Source: Aquibium carbonis (lineage in GTDB: Bacteria > Pseudomonadota > Alphaproteobacteria > Rhizobiales > Rhizobiaceae). Taken from it: 64,000 nt of DNA. Position numbers and translations under genes: made by a program. The stretch spans positions 49,014 through 113,013 of the forward strand of contig NZ_RWKW01000020.1 in the NCBI RefSeq assembly GCF_003970795.1. The letters run 5' to 3'. The notes beneath the pieces are model-generated. The model was given only the letters and a program-made list of their open reading frames with translations, had not been told where the DNA came from and ran no database searches. Every line of letters begins with the position of its first letter. Position 1 is the first letter of the stretch. Of the stretch, positions 38,103-47,248 are shown one piece after another.

Positions 38103-38223
38103 GGAACCCGGCCCGAACCCGAATCCGGCGCCGGCGTCATTTCTCGGTGACCCCGGCCCGCACCCAGTTGACGTTTGGCCCCGCGCGGACGATTTTGCGG
38201 GACATGCTCAGAGTCCGCGATCG

Positions 38224-38982
38224 ATGACGCATCATCCGACCCAGTCGCCGCAGTTCTTCCTCACGGCCCCCTCGCCCTGTCCCTACATCGACGGACAGTA
38301 CGAGCGGAAGGTGTTCACGCATCTCGTCGGCGACAAGGCGCCCGAGATGAACGACCTCCTGACGCAAGGCGGCTTCCGGCGATCGCAGAACATCGCCTAC
38401 CGCCCGGCCTGCGAGACATGCCGCGGTTGCGTGTCGGTGCGCATCCTCGCCAACGAGTTCGAACCGTCCAGGAACATGAAGCGCGTGCTTCGACGCAACG
38501 CCGACCTGGTCGGCGCGGTGCACGACGCGGAGCCGACGACGGAGCAGTATTCGCTGTTCCGCACCTATCTGGACGCCCGCCACCGGAAGGGCGGGATGTC
38601 GGACATGACCGTGCTCGACTACGCCATGATGGTGGAGGACACGCATGTGGACACCAAGGTGATCGAGTACCGGCGGCGCGGACCCGATACCTTCATCACC
38701 GGCCGTGGCGAGGGCGAACTGATCGCGGTCGCGCTCACCGACCGGATGTCCGACGGCCTCTCGATGGTCTACTCCTTCTACGTTCCGGACCAGGAGGACC
38801 GTTCGCTCGGTTCCTTCCTCATCCTCGACCACATCGCCCGGGCCCGGGCCGCGGGTCTGCCGCATGTCTATCTGGGCTACTGGGTCGCCGGCTCCCGAAA
38901 GATGGCCTACAAGATCCGCTTCGGTCCGCAGGAACATCTCGGTCCGCGCGGATGGGAGCGGCATGCCGAGCCCGTCGCATGA
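38224..38982 (+). CDS. bpt: Aspartate/glutamate leucyltransferase
   Basis: 252 residues. Bpt adds leucine from Leu-tRNA to N-terminal Asp or Glu, creating a degradation signal for ClpS/ClpAP in the N-end rule pathway. It has the ATE-type N-terminal cysteine site ([14 protein letters not shown] and [12 protein letters not shown]), a GNAT-like C-terminal region ([21 protein letters not shown]) and [20 protein letters not shown]. Start and length agree with the family. Confidence 0.95.
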   Translation: MTHHPTQSPQFFLTAPSPCPYIDGQYERKVFTHLVGDKAPEMNDLLTQGGFRRSQNIAYRPACETCRGCVSVRILANEFEPSRNMKRVLRRNADLVGAVHDAEPTTEQYSLFRTYLDARHRKGGMSDMTVLDYAMMVEDTHVDTKVIEYRRRGPDTFITGRGEGELIAVALTDRMSDGLSMVYSFYVPDQEDRSLGSFLILDHIARARAAGLPHVYLGYWVAGSRKMAYKIRFGPQEHLGPRGWERHAEPVA

Positions 38983-39121
38983 CCGCTGGACCAGTCCTTG
39001 CCGACGCGCAAGCGCTGTCGAAAATGCTGCCCCTGCTCTAGATTGAAGCCATTCCCGCGGAACAAGCCCGGCCGAGCGAGGCTGCCGCCCTCCGTCAGCC
39101 CCACCATGACGGATCGAACGC

Positions 39122-40021
39122 ATGTCCACCCCCATGAGCGACCACACCAAGGGCCTCGTCATCACCGCCATCGGCGGCATGGCCCTGACGGTCGACATCC
39201 CGCTGCTCCGGCTCGCCAACGGCGAGGCATGGTCGATCCTGTTGCTGCGATGCGGAGCCACCGTGGCGGCTACGCTGATCATCTGGACCGCCTGGCGGCT
39301 CCTGGGCGGCCGTCCGCCCGCGCTGATCCCCGGCCGGGTCGGGCTCGCGGTGGCCGGGCTCTATGCGATGTCGACGCTGACCTTCATGACGGCGGTCTAC
39401 AACACGTCGACGGCAAACCTCGTTTTCATCCTGGCCTTCAACACCATGTTCGCCGCCCTGCTCTCCTGGATCTTCCTCAAGGAGCGGCCGCGCCCGGCGA
39501 CGCTGGTCGCGATGGGGCTGATGATGGTGGGCGTCCTCATCATCGTCGGCGATGGCGTCTCCAGCGGCAATCTCTTCGGCGACCTGATGGCGCTGGCGTC
39601 GGCCTTCTTCATCGCCTGCGCGATCACGATCACGCGCGCCTCGGGCGCGGAGATGGGATTCACGGCGCTGATCGCGGTCGTGGCGCCGTTTCTCGTCGCC
39701 ATCGCGATGGTCGGCCAGGTCGGCTACAAGGTCGAGGCGCCCGGGTGGATCCTCTTCAACGGCGCGGTGGTCATGCCCATCGCCTTCTTCTGTCTGGCGA
39801 CCGGGCCGCGCTACATCACCGGTCCCGAGGTCGCGATGTTCTATCTTCTGGAGACCGTTCTCGCCCCCGTCTGGGTCTGGCTCATCTTCACCGAGGTGCC
39901 GTCGCGGGCGTCCATGATCGGCGGTTCGATCCTGATCATCACGCTCGTCGGCCATTCGCTGTGGCAGCTTCAGTCGGGCCGGCGGCGACGCGCGGGCGCC
40001 ACCGTGCGCCACCCCGTCTGA
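39122..40021 (+). CDS. EamA/DMT family transporter
   Basis: 299 residues with ten predicted membrane helices in two five-helix repeats (first repeat about 10-140, second about 150-280). EamA features include AIGGMALTVDIPLLRLANGE at the start, FIAFNTMF-like helix 4 (LVFILAFNTMFAALLSWIFL) and ETVLAPVWVWLIFTEVPS in the last repeat. DMT proteins export metabolites or amino acids; the substrate is unknown. No operon partner is evident. Confidence 0.86.
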   Translation: MSTPMSDHTKGLVITAIGGMALTVDIPLLRLANGEAWSILLLRCGATVAATLIIWTAWRLLGGRPPALIPGRVGLAVAGLYAMSTLTFMTAVYNTSTANLVFILAFNTMFAALLSWIFLKERPRPATLVAMGLMMVGVLIIVGDGVSSGNLFGDLMALASAFFIACAITITRASGAEMGFTALIAVVAPFLVAIAMVGQVGYKVEAPGWILFNGAVVMPIAFFCLATGPRYITGPEVAMFYLLETVLAPVWVWLIFTEVPSRASMIGGSILIITLVGHSLWQLQSGRRRRAGATVRHPV

Positions 40022-40191
40022 GCGCGCCGTTCACAGGCTGGCGCCGGGAGGCGAATGGCCTCATTGCCGAGGTCCGGCCGCGACATTATTCTAGGTGCGG
40101 ATCGGACGGGCGTTGCGGCATGACCCGCTCTCGATGACCGACCACTCAACCTGTCGAGGCCAGCTGCGCAGAACCCGGAGGCAAGTCCACG

Positions 40192-40899
40192 ATGATCGAC
40201 GGCCCCACCGGCTGGCTGCTGGCGCTGAAATGGGAACTGATACGGCCGGTCGTCGATGCCGTGTCGCTCGGCCTCTCGGCCCTCGCCTTCGAGCCCGGCG
40301 CCTTTCGGGTTGCGGCCACGTCGGCAGGGCGGGATCTGGCGCTGCTGATGGCCTTTCTCGCCGGCATGTCGCAGGCCGCGGGCCATGGCCTCGTCCTGTT
40401 CTTCAATCGCGTTCCGTTCACCCGCTTCGTCCTCAGCCTCGTCCTGATGGCCCTCATCTATCTGGCCAGCGCCGTGGTCACCGCCGTCAGCACCACGATC
40501 GCCGTCGAATACGCGTTCCGGCGCGAAGTCGCCTACGGGCCGGTGATCGGGATCATCGCGCTGGCGCAGGCGCCTCGGCTGTTCGGGATCCTCACGCTGG
40601 CGCCCTATTTCGGTGAGGCGCTCAGCCGTTTTCTCGACGTTCTCGTCTTCGGCCTGATCCTGTTCGGGCTGCACCATGGCATCGGCATCCCCGTGGGCAT
40701 CGCCGCAATGGCAGCACTCCTCGGCTGGGTGGCGATCCGGTTGATGTCGCTTCTCTTCGGCCGTCCCTTCGGCTTCGTGATCGAACGGCTTCACCATGCG
40801 GCGGCCGGCGGCGCCCTGACGGTCACGTCGCAGAATCTCGCCGATCACCTCATCGCCCGGGCAAGGAAGCTCACCGGCGGACGGAAACCCGGCGAATGA
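40192..40899 (+). CDS. Yip1-like polytopic membrane protein
   Basis: 235 residues with about five hydrophobic helices (roughly 45-62, 83-108, 122-145, 155-172, 177-193). The pattern, conserved prolines (FEPGAF, GPVIGIIALAQAPRLF) and length resemble the bacterial YIP1 family, whose function is not established. It shares an ATGA overlap with the following alpha/beta hydrolase gene, so the two proteins are probably made together and may interact at the membrane. Confidence 0.55.
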   Translation: MIDGPTGWLLALKWELIRPVVDAVSLGLSALAFEPGAFRVAATSAGRDLALLMAFLAGMSQAAGHGLVLFFNRVPFTRFVLSLVLMALIYLASAVVTAVSTTIAVEYAFRREVAYGPVIGIIALAQAPRLFGILTLAPYFGEALSRFLDVLVFGLILFGLHHGIGIPVGIAAMAALLGWVAIRLMSLLFGRPFGFVIERLHHAAAGGALTVTSQNLADHLIARARKLTGGRKPGE

Positions 40900-41900
40900 C
40901 CGGCGTCCTCGGCTACATCGTCCTGCTCGGTGCGATCATCTTCGTGGTGTCGATGATCATGGCGCCGTTCGAGACGCTCGGCTGGTGGGCGGGCTGGCTC
41001 GGTCCACACGACGAACCCGGCGCGGCCAAGGCGGCACCACCACCGGACCGAGACGCCTCGCCGGTCTCACAGGCGCCGCGTGCGCACGTGGTCTTCCTCG
41101 CGGGAATCGGTTCCATCTCGGGGGCGGAACTGATGCCTTCGGAGGAGGCCTTCCTGACGCGCCTTCGCGACTCGCTGCCCGAATTCGCGCTCGTCACCGA
41201 CGTCTTCCCCTATGCCCCGTCAGGCCTGCCCCTGTTCACCGGGCAGCGCGTCTTTCGCTGGCTGTGGCGCACCGCCCGTCGCTGGCGCAAGGCGCAGACG
41301 TTCCTGCTGCCGCCGATCCTGCACACGCGCAACCTGTTCCAGGTGCTGGTGGCGGCGGACAATCGCTACGGCCCGATCTATGGCTTCGGCCTGTCGCGCG
41401 TCATCCTCGACCGGCTGATCGCCAGCGGCTATGCCCCCGCCGACGGCTGCCCGATCATTCTCATGGGCTCCAGCGGCGGTGGCCAGATCGCGGTCAGCGC
41501 GGCTCCCTATCTCGCCGCAGCAACGGGGGCATCGGTCTCGGTCGTCGCCTTCGGCGGGGTCATGGCCTCGGACCGCGGGGTCACCGAAGCCGGCCGGCTG
41601 ATCTCGCTCTACGGCTCGCGGGACTTCGTCTACCGGCTGGCCCGCTTCGCCTTCCCCGGTCGCTGGCCGATCTTCGCCGGGTCGCACTGGAACAGGGCGC
41701 TTCGCGAGAAACGGCTCGTCGAGCGGGACATCGGCCCGATTTCCCACACCGGCAAGGGCGGCTATCTCGACGGCCAGGCCCGCTGGCGGGATGCCTCGCA
41801 TCTCGAGCTGACCGTTCGCGAGATCAGCATCGCCGTTCGCTCCGTGATGCAGGACGTTTCCGCCAGGCAGGCCGAAACGATCGAGGGCGTTTCGCTCTGA
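40896..41900 (+). CDS. Membrane-anchored alpha/beta hydrolase-like protein
   Basis: 334 residues. An N-terminal hydrophobic helix (YIVLLGAIIFVVSMIMAPF) is followed by a Pro-rich linker (about 38-62) and a hydrolase-like domain: AHVVFLAGIGSISG, a GSSGGG elbow in ILMGSSGGGQIAVSAAPYL, and a late His in GPISHTGKGGYLD. An acidic residue completing the triad is plausible but not certain. It is translationally coupled to the Yip1-like gene. I do not recognise a characterised homologue. Confidence 0.62.
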   Translation: MTGVLGYIVLLGAIIFVVSMIMAPFETLGWWAGWLGPHDEPGAAKAAPPPDRDASPVSQAPRAHVVFLAGIGSISGAELMPSEEAFLTRLRDSLPEFALVTDVFPYAPSGLPLFTGQRVFRWLWRTARRWRKAQTFLLPPILHTRNLFQVLVAADNRYGPIYGFGLSRVILDRLIASGYAPADGCPIILMGSSGGGQIAVSAAPYLAAATGASVSVVAFGGVMASDRGVTEAGRLISLYGSRDFVYRLARFAFPGRWPIFAGSHWNRALREKRLVERDIGPISHTGKGGYLDGQARWRDASHLELTVREISIAVRSVMQDVSARQAETIEGVSL

Positions 41901-41906
41901 CGCCGG

Positions 41907-44900
41907 CTATTCGGCGGCCAGCGGCATGGCCCCCGGCGCCGGGCGAGGCGCTTCATGCGCGACCCGCGCGGCGGTCGCGCCTTCCGCCTCCACAGGTTCG
42001 TCCCGATCGTTGGGCCGCAGGATCCATTGCATCACGCGGCCGGTGAAGATCGAGGCATCATCCATGATCGTGTACATCGAGGGGATGAAGACCAGCGACA
42101 GCACGGTCGACACCAGCAGGCCGCCGATCACCGCCACCGCCATCGGCGCGCGGAATTCGCCGCCGTCGCCGAGCGCCAGGGCGGCGGGGATCATGCCCGC
42201 CGACATGGCAATCGTCGTCATGATGATCGGCCGGGCGCGCTTGCGGCAGGCATCGACGATGGCTTCGGCGCGCGGAACCCCGTGCCGGACCTCCTCGATG
42301 GCGAAGTCGACCAGCATGATGGCGTTCTTGGTCACGATGCCCATCAGCATGAGGATGCCGATCACCACCGGCATCGAAACGGCGGCGTTGGTGAGCCAGA
42401 GGCCGGCGACGACACCGCCGATCGACAGCGGCAGCGACCCCAGGATCGTGACCGAGTGGAAGATCGAGCCGAAGAGCAGGATCAGCACCACGAGGACGAG
42501 CATCAGGCCGGTGATCATCGCCAGCGCGAAGCCTGCGAAGACCTCTCCCATGATCTCGGCGTCGCCGGTCTCCTGGACGCGCACGCCGGCCGGCAGGTTT
42601 TGCACCAGCGGCATCGCGTTGACGAGAGCCAGGCCTTCCCCGATCTCGTAGCCGGGCGCCATGTCGGCGCCGATGACCACGCGGCGTTCGCGGTTGAAGC
42701 GCTGGATCGAGGACGGACCCTGGCCGTAGCTGATGGTCGCGACCGACGACAACGGCACCGTCGAGCCGGAGGCCGTCGGCACCGGCAGCGCGCTGACGAC
42801 GGACAGGTCGTCGCGCGAGGCCTCGTTGATCTGGACGCGGATCGGAATCTGACGGTCGCCGACCGTGTATTTCGCCAGGTTGGCGTCGATGTCGCCGATG
42901 GTGGCGATGCGCAGCGTCTCGGCGAGCGTCGCCGTCGAGATGCCCAGTTCCGAAAGGCGGTCGAGGTCGGGCTTGACGATGACCTCCGGCCGGTCGAGCG
43001 CGGCATTCGACGTCACCGCGCGGTACTTCCCGGTCTGGACCATCGCGCTCTGGATCTCGCGGGCGGTACTGTCGAGAAGCCCGCCGTCCGTTCCCATGAC
43101 ACCGAACTCGAGCGCGCGCTGGCCACGATCGTTGACGAAGTAGATGCGCAGGTCCGGCACCGCTTCGAGACGCTGGAGGAGGATCTCCTCGATCTCTTCC
43201 TGCTTGATGTCGCGCTGCGACTTGTGGACGAGGTCGGCGATGACGGTCGCGCGGCGCGGCTCCAGCGTGCCGGTCGGGTTGGACCCGCCGATCACATAGA
43301 CGTTCTCCACCTCGGGAAGCTCGCGCATGATGTCGGAGACCCGGTCGGTCGTCTCGCGGGTGTCTTCGAGCAGGCTTCCCGGCGGAAGCTCGAGCGAGAA
43401 CACGATCCGGCTCGCATCCTCCTTCGGGATGAACCCGGACGGCAGCAGGCCGATCGCGTAGATCGAGCCGGCGAAGAAGCCGACGCCGGCCAGCATGGTG
43501 ATCCAGCGGAAGCGCAGCGACGTCTGCAGGAAACCGAGATAGCCGCGCATGACGGCGCCGGGCTTCGGCTCCTCATGGCCATGGCCGCGCAGGAAGTAGG
43601 CGGCGAGCATCGGGGTGATCAGTCGCGCGACCAGCAGCGAGAAGAACACGGCGACGGCAACCGTCAGGCCGAACTGCTTGAAGTACTGGCCTGCCACGCC
43701 GCCCATGAAGGAAACGGGCGCGAAGACCGCCATGATGGTGGCCGAGATGGCGATGACGGCAAGGCCGATCTCGTCGGCCGCCTCGAGCGAGGCCCGGTAG
43801 GGCGACTTTCCGAGCTTGATGTGGCGAACGATGTTCTCGATTTCCACGATCGCGTCGTCGACGAGGATGCCGACCACGAGCGTGATGCCGAGCAGGGAGA
43901 CCAGATTGAGCGAAAAGCCCATCAGGTCGAGCGCCCAGAAGGTGGGAATGGCCGAGAGCGGAAGCGCGGAGGCGGCCACGAGCGTCGCCCTGATGTCGCG
44001 CAGGAACAGGAACACCACGATGACGGCGAGGATCGCGCCCTCCACCAGCGTCTCCATCGCGGAATCGTAGTTGCCCTCGGTGAAGGTGACCGAATCGTCG
44101 ACCTTGGCGAACGAGACCTCCGGGTTCAGCTGCCGCAGGTCGGCGATCGCCGCGGTCACGCGCTCGTTGACCTCGACATCGCTTTCGCCCTTGCCGCGGA
44201 AGATGCCGAACGACACCACCGTCTGGTTGTTCAGCCGCGCGAAGGACTTCGGCTTGGCCCAGGAATCCGTCACCGTGGCGATGTCGGCCAGGACGACGCG
44301 ACGCCCGCCCGCGAGCGGGATCTCGAGATTGCGCAAGCCTTCGATGCTGCGGGTGCCGCCCAGCGTCCGGATGGTCTGGTCGCGGCCGCCGAATTCTCCG
44401 TTGCCGCCGGTCAGGTCGACATTGGCCGCGCGCAAGGCCCGGTTGACGTCGCCCGCCGTGGCGCCGAGAGCGCGCAGCCGGTCGGGATCGATCTCGACCT
44501 TGATCTCGCGGGTCACGCCGCCATTGCGGTCGACGCGGGCCACGCCCTTCAGCCCTTGCAGCTTGCGGATGACCACGTCGTCGACGAACCAGGAAAGTTC
44601 CTCCAGCGTCATGGCCGGGGCCTGGACGGCGTAGGTCAGGATGGCCTGTCCCTCCACCTCGACGCGGTTGACGACCGGGTCGTCGGCGGTGGCCGGCAAG
44701 CTGTCGCGGATGCGCTCGACGGCATCCTTGATGTCCTGGACCGCCGTCTGCGTCTCGATCTCGAGCCGGAATTCGACCACCGTCTGCGAGTTGCCTTCGG
44801 TGATCGTGGAAATGACGTTCTTCACGCCGGTCACGTTGGCGACCGCGTCCTCGACGCGCTTGGTCACCTGCGTCTCGAGCTCGCTCGGCGCCACGCCCGG

Positions 44901-45059
44901 GTCCTTGACGACGACCGAGACGAGGGGAATGTCGATGTTGGGAAAGCGCGTGATCGGCAGGCTGGAGAAGCTGTAGAGACCCAGTCCCGTCAGCACGATG
45001 AAGAGCAGGACGGCGGGAACCGGGTTACGGATCGACCAGGCGGAGAAGTTCATGTTCAT
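41907..45059 (-). CDS. RND efflux permease (AcrB/HAE-type)
   Basis: 1050 residues with twelve membrane helices and two large periplasmic loops. Proton-relay residues are present in VGILVDDAIVEIENIVRH (the paired Asp in helix 4). Other family features: RNPVPAVLLFIVLTGLGLYSF at the start, PALALGDGGEFRAPMAVAVIGG, and VDFAIEEVRHG. It would exchange drugs or other solutes for protons as the inner-membrane part of a tripartite pump. Its start overlaps the adaptor stop by 4 bases. No outer-membrane channel gene is adjacent. Confidence 0.95.
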   Translation of the reverse strand: MNMNFSAWSIRNPVPAVLLFIVLTGLGLYSFSSLPITRFPNIDIPLVSVVVKDPGVAPSELETQVTKRVEDAVANVTGVKNVISTITEGNSQTVVEFRLEIETQTAVQDIKDAVERIRDSLPATADDPVVNRVEVEGQAILTYAVQAPAMTLEELSWFVDDVVIRKLQGLKGVARVDRNGGVTREIKVEIDPDRLRALGATAGDVNRALRAANVDLTGGNGEFGGRDQTIRTLGGTRSIEGLRNLEIPLAGGRRVVLADIATVTDSWAKPKSFARLNNQTVVSFGIFRGKGESDVEVNERVTAAIADLRQLNPEVSFAKVDDSVTFTEGNYDSAMETLVEGAILAVIVVFLFLRDIRATLVAASALPLSAIPTFWALDLMGFSLNLVSLLGITLVVGILVDDAIVEIENIVRHIKLGKSPYRASLEAADEIGLAVIAISATIMAVFAPVSFMGGVAGQYFKQFGLTVAVAVFFSLLVARLITPMLAAYFLRGHGHEEPKPGAVMRGYLGFLQTSLRFRWITMLAGVGFFAGSIYAIGLLPSGFIPKEDASRIVFSLELPPGSLLEDTRETTDRVSDIMRELPEVENVYVIGGSNPTGTLEPRRATVIADLVHKSQRDIKQEEIEEILLQRLEAVPDLRIYFVNDRGQRALEFGVMGTDGGLLDSTAREIQSAMVQTGKYRAVTSNAALDRPEVIVKPDLDRLSELGISTATLAETLRIATIGDIDANLAKYTVGDRQIPIRVQINEASRDDLSVVSALPVPTASGSTVPLSSVATISYGQGPSSIQRFNRERRVVIGADMAPGYEIGEGLALVNAMPLVQNLPAGVRVQETGDAEIMGEVFAGFALAMITGLMLVLVVLILLFGSIFHSVTILGSLPLSIGGVVAGLWLTNAAVSMPVVIGILMLMGIVTKNAIMLVDFAIEEVRHGVPRAEAIVDACRKRARPIIMTTIAMSAGMIPAALALGDGGEFRAPMAVAVIGGLLVSTVLSLVFIPSMYTIMDDASIFTGRVMQWILRPNDRDEPVEAEGATAARVAHEAPRPAPGAMPLAAE

Positions 45060-46273
45060 CGCGCGACCGCTCCCGTGTCCTGCTGGCGCACCGGCCTGAC
45101 CAGGTCGCCATCGGCCACGAAGGTTCCGGCGCGCGACACGACCTCGTCGCCAGCCGCGACGCCGCTGACGATCTCCGCGAAACCATCGGTGCGGACGCCG
45201 ATCGAGACCGGCACCGTCGCGACCCTGCCGTCCGTGACCTTCTGGAGGAAGCCGTCCGTGCCCTTGTAGACGAGCGCGGCCAGCGGAACGGCGACGCTGT
45301 CGCGCCGCGTCGTCTCGATGGAACCGCGGGCGAAGTTGCCGACGCGGACCGCGTCGTCCTGGGCCAGCGCGATGCGCACGACACCCATGCGCAAGGTCTG
45401 GTTCACTTCGGGCTCGATCATGCGAACCTCGCCGCGGGTCGGCTCGGTGGCGCCGGCCACCCTGACCTCGACGGCCATGCCGGGCTTCAGCCGCGGCAGC
45501 GACGTCTCGGGAACGCTGGCGGAAAGCTCCAGATCGCCGTCGATGGCGATCCGGAACAACGCTCCGCCACTGGCGCCGACGATGCCGCCGAGCGTGGCGT
45601 TGCGGGCGAGGATGAGGCCGTCGGCCGGCGCCTTGACCTGCGTCTTCTGGATCTGCAGCTCGACGTTCTGCTTCTGGGCGTCGATGACGCCAAGCTGCGC
45701 CTGCGAGGCGGCGAGCGCCTTGCGCGCCGATTCGAGCTTCGCCACGGCGCTGTCATAGGCGTTCACGGCATTGTCGAGCTGAGACTGGGCGGCGATGCCC
45801 TTCCTTTGCAGCTCGCGGGCCCTGTCGAGCGATTCGGCGGCCTGCCGCACGCCGATCTCGGCATCGGTGATCTGCGCCGCGACCTGCGCCACGCTGGCTT
45901 CCGCCTGGGCGCGGTTGGCATCGGCCTGAGCGAGCTGGGTCTCCAGCATCGACCGGTCGAGCAAGGCGAGAACCTGCCCCTTCCTCACGGTGTCGCCCTG
46001 GTCGGCCATGAGCTCCTGGACGATCATGCCGGAGAGATCGACGCCGACCGCCGCCTCCTGCCGGGCGACGATGCTGCCGGTCACGACGAGCCTTTCGACG
46101 AGTTCGCGGCGCTCGGCTGCGACCACCCGAATGGCCGGCGGCGCGGTCACCGCGACGGCGTCCGCCGGGGCTTCCACCGGGGCGGCGGTCAATGCGGTCT
46201 GGGTATAGCCCAATGCCGCGGCGCCGCCGACGAGGGCGATGGCGGCGACGGCCAGGATGCGACTTTTCTTCAT
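45056..46273 (-). CDS. RND periplasmic adaptor (membrane fusion protein)
   Basis: 405 residues. An N-terminal signal/anchor (ILAVAAIALVGGAAALGY) leads to the barrel-sandwich segment GVDLSGMIVQELMADQGDTVRKGQVLALLD, a long coiled coil (about 105-205, alternating Ala, Gln and Glu) and the second lipoyl half KAPADGLILARNATLGGIVGAS. It bridges the permease to an outer-membrane channel. It is 70 bases downstream of the tetR gene and overlaps the permease gene. Confidence 0.93.
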   Translation of the reverse strand: MKKSRILAVAAIALVGGAAALGYTQTALTAAPVEAPADAVAVTAPPAIRVVAAERRELVERLVVTGSIVARQEAAVGVDLSGMIVQELMADQGDTVRKGQVLALLDRSMLETQLAQADANRAQAEASVAQVAAQITDAEIGVRQAAESLDRARELQRKGIAAQSQLDNAVNAYDSAVAKLESARKALAASQAQLGVIDAQKQNVELQIQKTQVKAPADGLILARNATLGGIVGASGGALFRIAIDGDLELSASVPETSLPRLKPGMAVEVRVAGATEPTRGEVRMIEPEVNQTLRMGVVRIALAQDDAVRVGNFARGSIETTRRDSVAVPLAALVYKGTDGFLQKVTDGRVATVPVSIGVRTDGFAEIVSGVAAGDEVVSRAGTFVADGDLVRPVRQQDTGAVAR

Positions 46274-46343
46274 CGGAGCGCCTCGGGTCGGTGGCGTTGC
46301 TGTTGGTTCGACGCCGATGCTACGGCGCCGGCTGCACGTCGGA

Positions 46344-47015
46344 TCAGGAAGCCGTGCTGCGGCCCGTCGGTCGCAGCACGGCCGTGGCGATGGCGCGGAT
46401 CACGACCTCGAGACGTTCGAAATCCACGCCCTGCGCCGGCAGGTCGTTGATGGCCAGCCCTTCGCCGAAGGCGACCATGACGGGCAGGATGGTGTCGAGA
46501 TCGGCGCAGGGATCGATCTCGCCGCGATCGACGGCCCCGCGCAGGAAGGAGCGGAAGCTGTCATCGACGTCCTTCATGGACATCTTGCAGGCGAAATCGA
46601 TGGCATCGTTGCGCATCGACTCCGCCCTGATCTCGGCGAAGAGCGGGGCGTTGCCGCTTTCGTGCATGTAGCGGATATGGGCCATCGCGGCGGCGACGAA
46701 GCCGTCCACGACGTCGCCGCCGAGCGTCAGAACGGAGAAGATCTCAGCGTCGCGGCGCCGGTCGGCCTCGGTGATCGCCTCGATGATCGCCTCCTTCGAC
46801 GGAAAGTAGCGATAGAGGGCGCCGGGGCTCATCCCCACTTCCGAACAGATCTGCTGCATCGACGCGCCCTGGAAGCCGGAGCGTACGAAGCAGGTCTTGG
46901 CCGCATCCAGAATGCGCGCGACCTGCTGGTCACGACGCTCGGTGCGCGAGGTCGCCGCCTCCGTGTCGAGGAGCGCCGCTTCGCCGGCGGAGGAGTGAAA
47001 AACAGGCATCTGCAT
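46344..47015 (-). CDS. TetR family repressor of the RND pump
   Basis: 223 residues from ATG 47015 (ATG 47009 is an alternative). The N-terminal DNA-binding domain is standard: ILDAAKTCFVRSGFQGASMQQICSEVGMSPGALYRYFPSKEAII. The C-terminal ligand domain is not diagnostic. It is the first gene of a tetR-adaptor-permease unit and has two palindromic operators directly upstream, so autorepression and control of the whole pump is inferred. Confidence 0.92.
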   Translation of the reverse strand: MQMPVFHSSAGEAALLDTEAATSRTERRDQQVARILDAAKTCFVRSGFQGASMQQICSEVGMSPGALYRYFPSKEAIIEAITEADRRRDAEIFSVLTLGGDVVDGFVAAAMAHIRYMHESGNAPLFAEIRAESMRNDAIDFACKMSMKDVDDSFRSFLRGAVDRGEIDPCADLDTILPVMVAFGEGLAINDLPAQGVDFERLEVVIRAIATAVLRPTGRSTAS

Positions 47016-47026
47016 CCGATTTATGC

Positions 47027-47061
47027 GAATGATCATTCTCAATTTATGCGAACGATCGTTC
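47027..47061 (-). promoter_or_regulatory. Paired TetR operators
   Basis: Two 12-base palindromes, GAATGATCATTC (47027-47038) and GAACGATCGTTC (47050-47061), sit in direct repeats of TTATGCGAAYGATCRTTCTC with centres 23 bases apart, about two helical turns. They lie 12 to 46 bases upstream of the tetR start. The GAAYGATCRTTC form is typical of AcrR/TetR sites. Confidence 0.82.
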
Positions 47062-47248
47062 TCCGTCAAGATGGTGCAGTGCAAAATGGGCGGACCGCGA
47101 CGGATGACGGGCTCGCGACAGCACAGATGGCGCGGAACGGTTGGCTTGCCAATGGTCGCGATTGTAAAGTTGTGTTGCTGCCGACAGCGCGGTGTCAGGA
47201 GCCGTGGCTGCGGCGAGGCCGATCCCGCATCTCGCCGGGCTTTCGCGT

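Noticed and set aside
41955..45269. A 1104-codon plus-strand frame opposite the RND genes
   Set aside because: It mirrors the permease and adaptor in a high-GC genome, with His/Asp/Arg/Gly-rich composition and no domain. The same applies to long antisense frames at 8035-10545, 12701-15412, 20733-22934, 28983-32099, 49457-51973 and 60535-62832.
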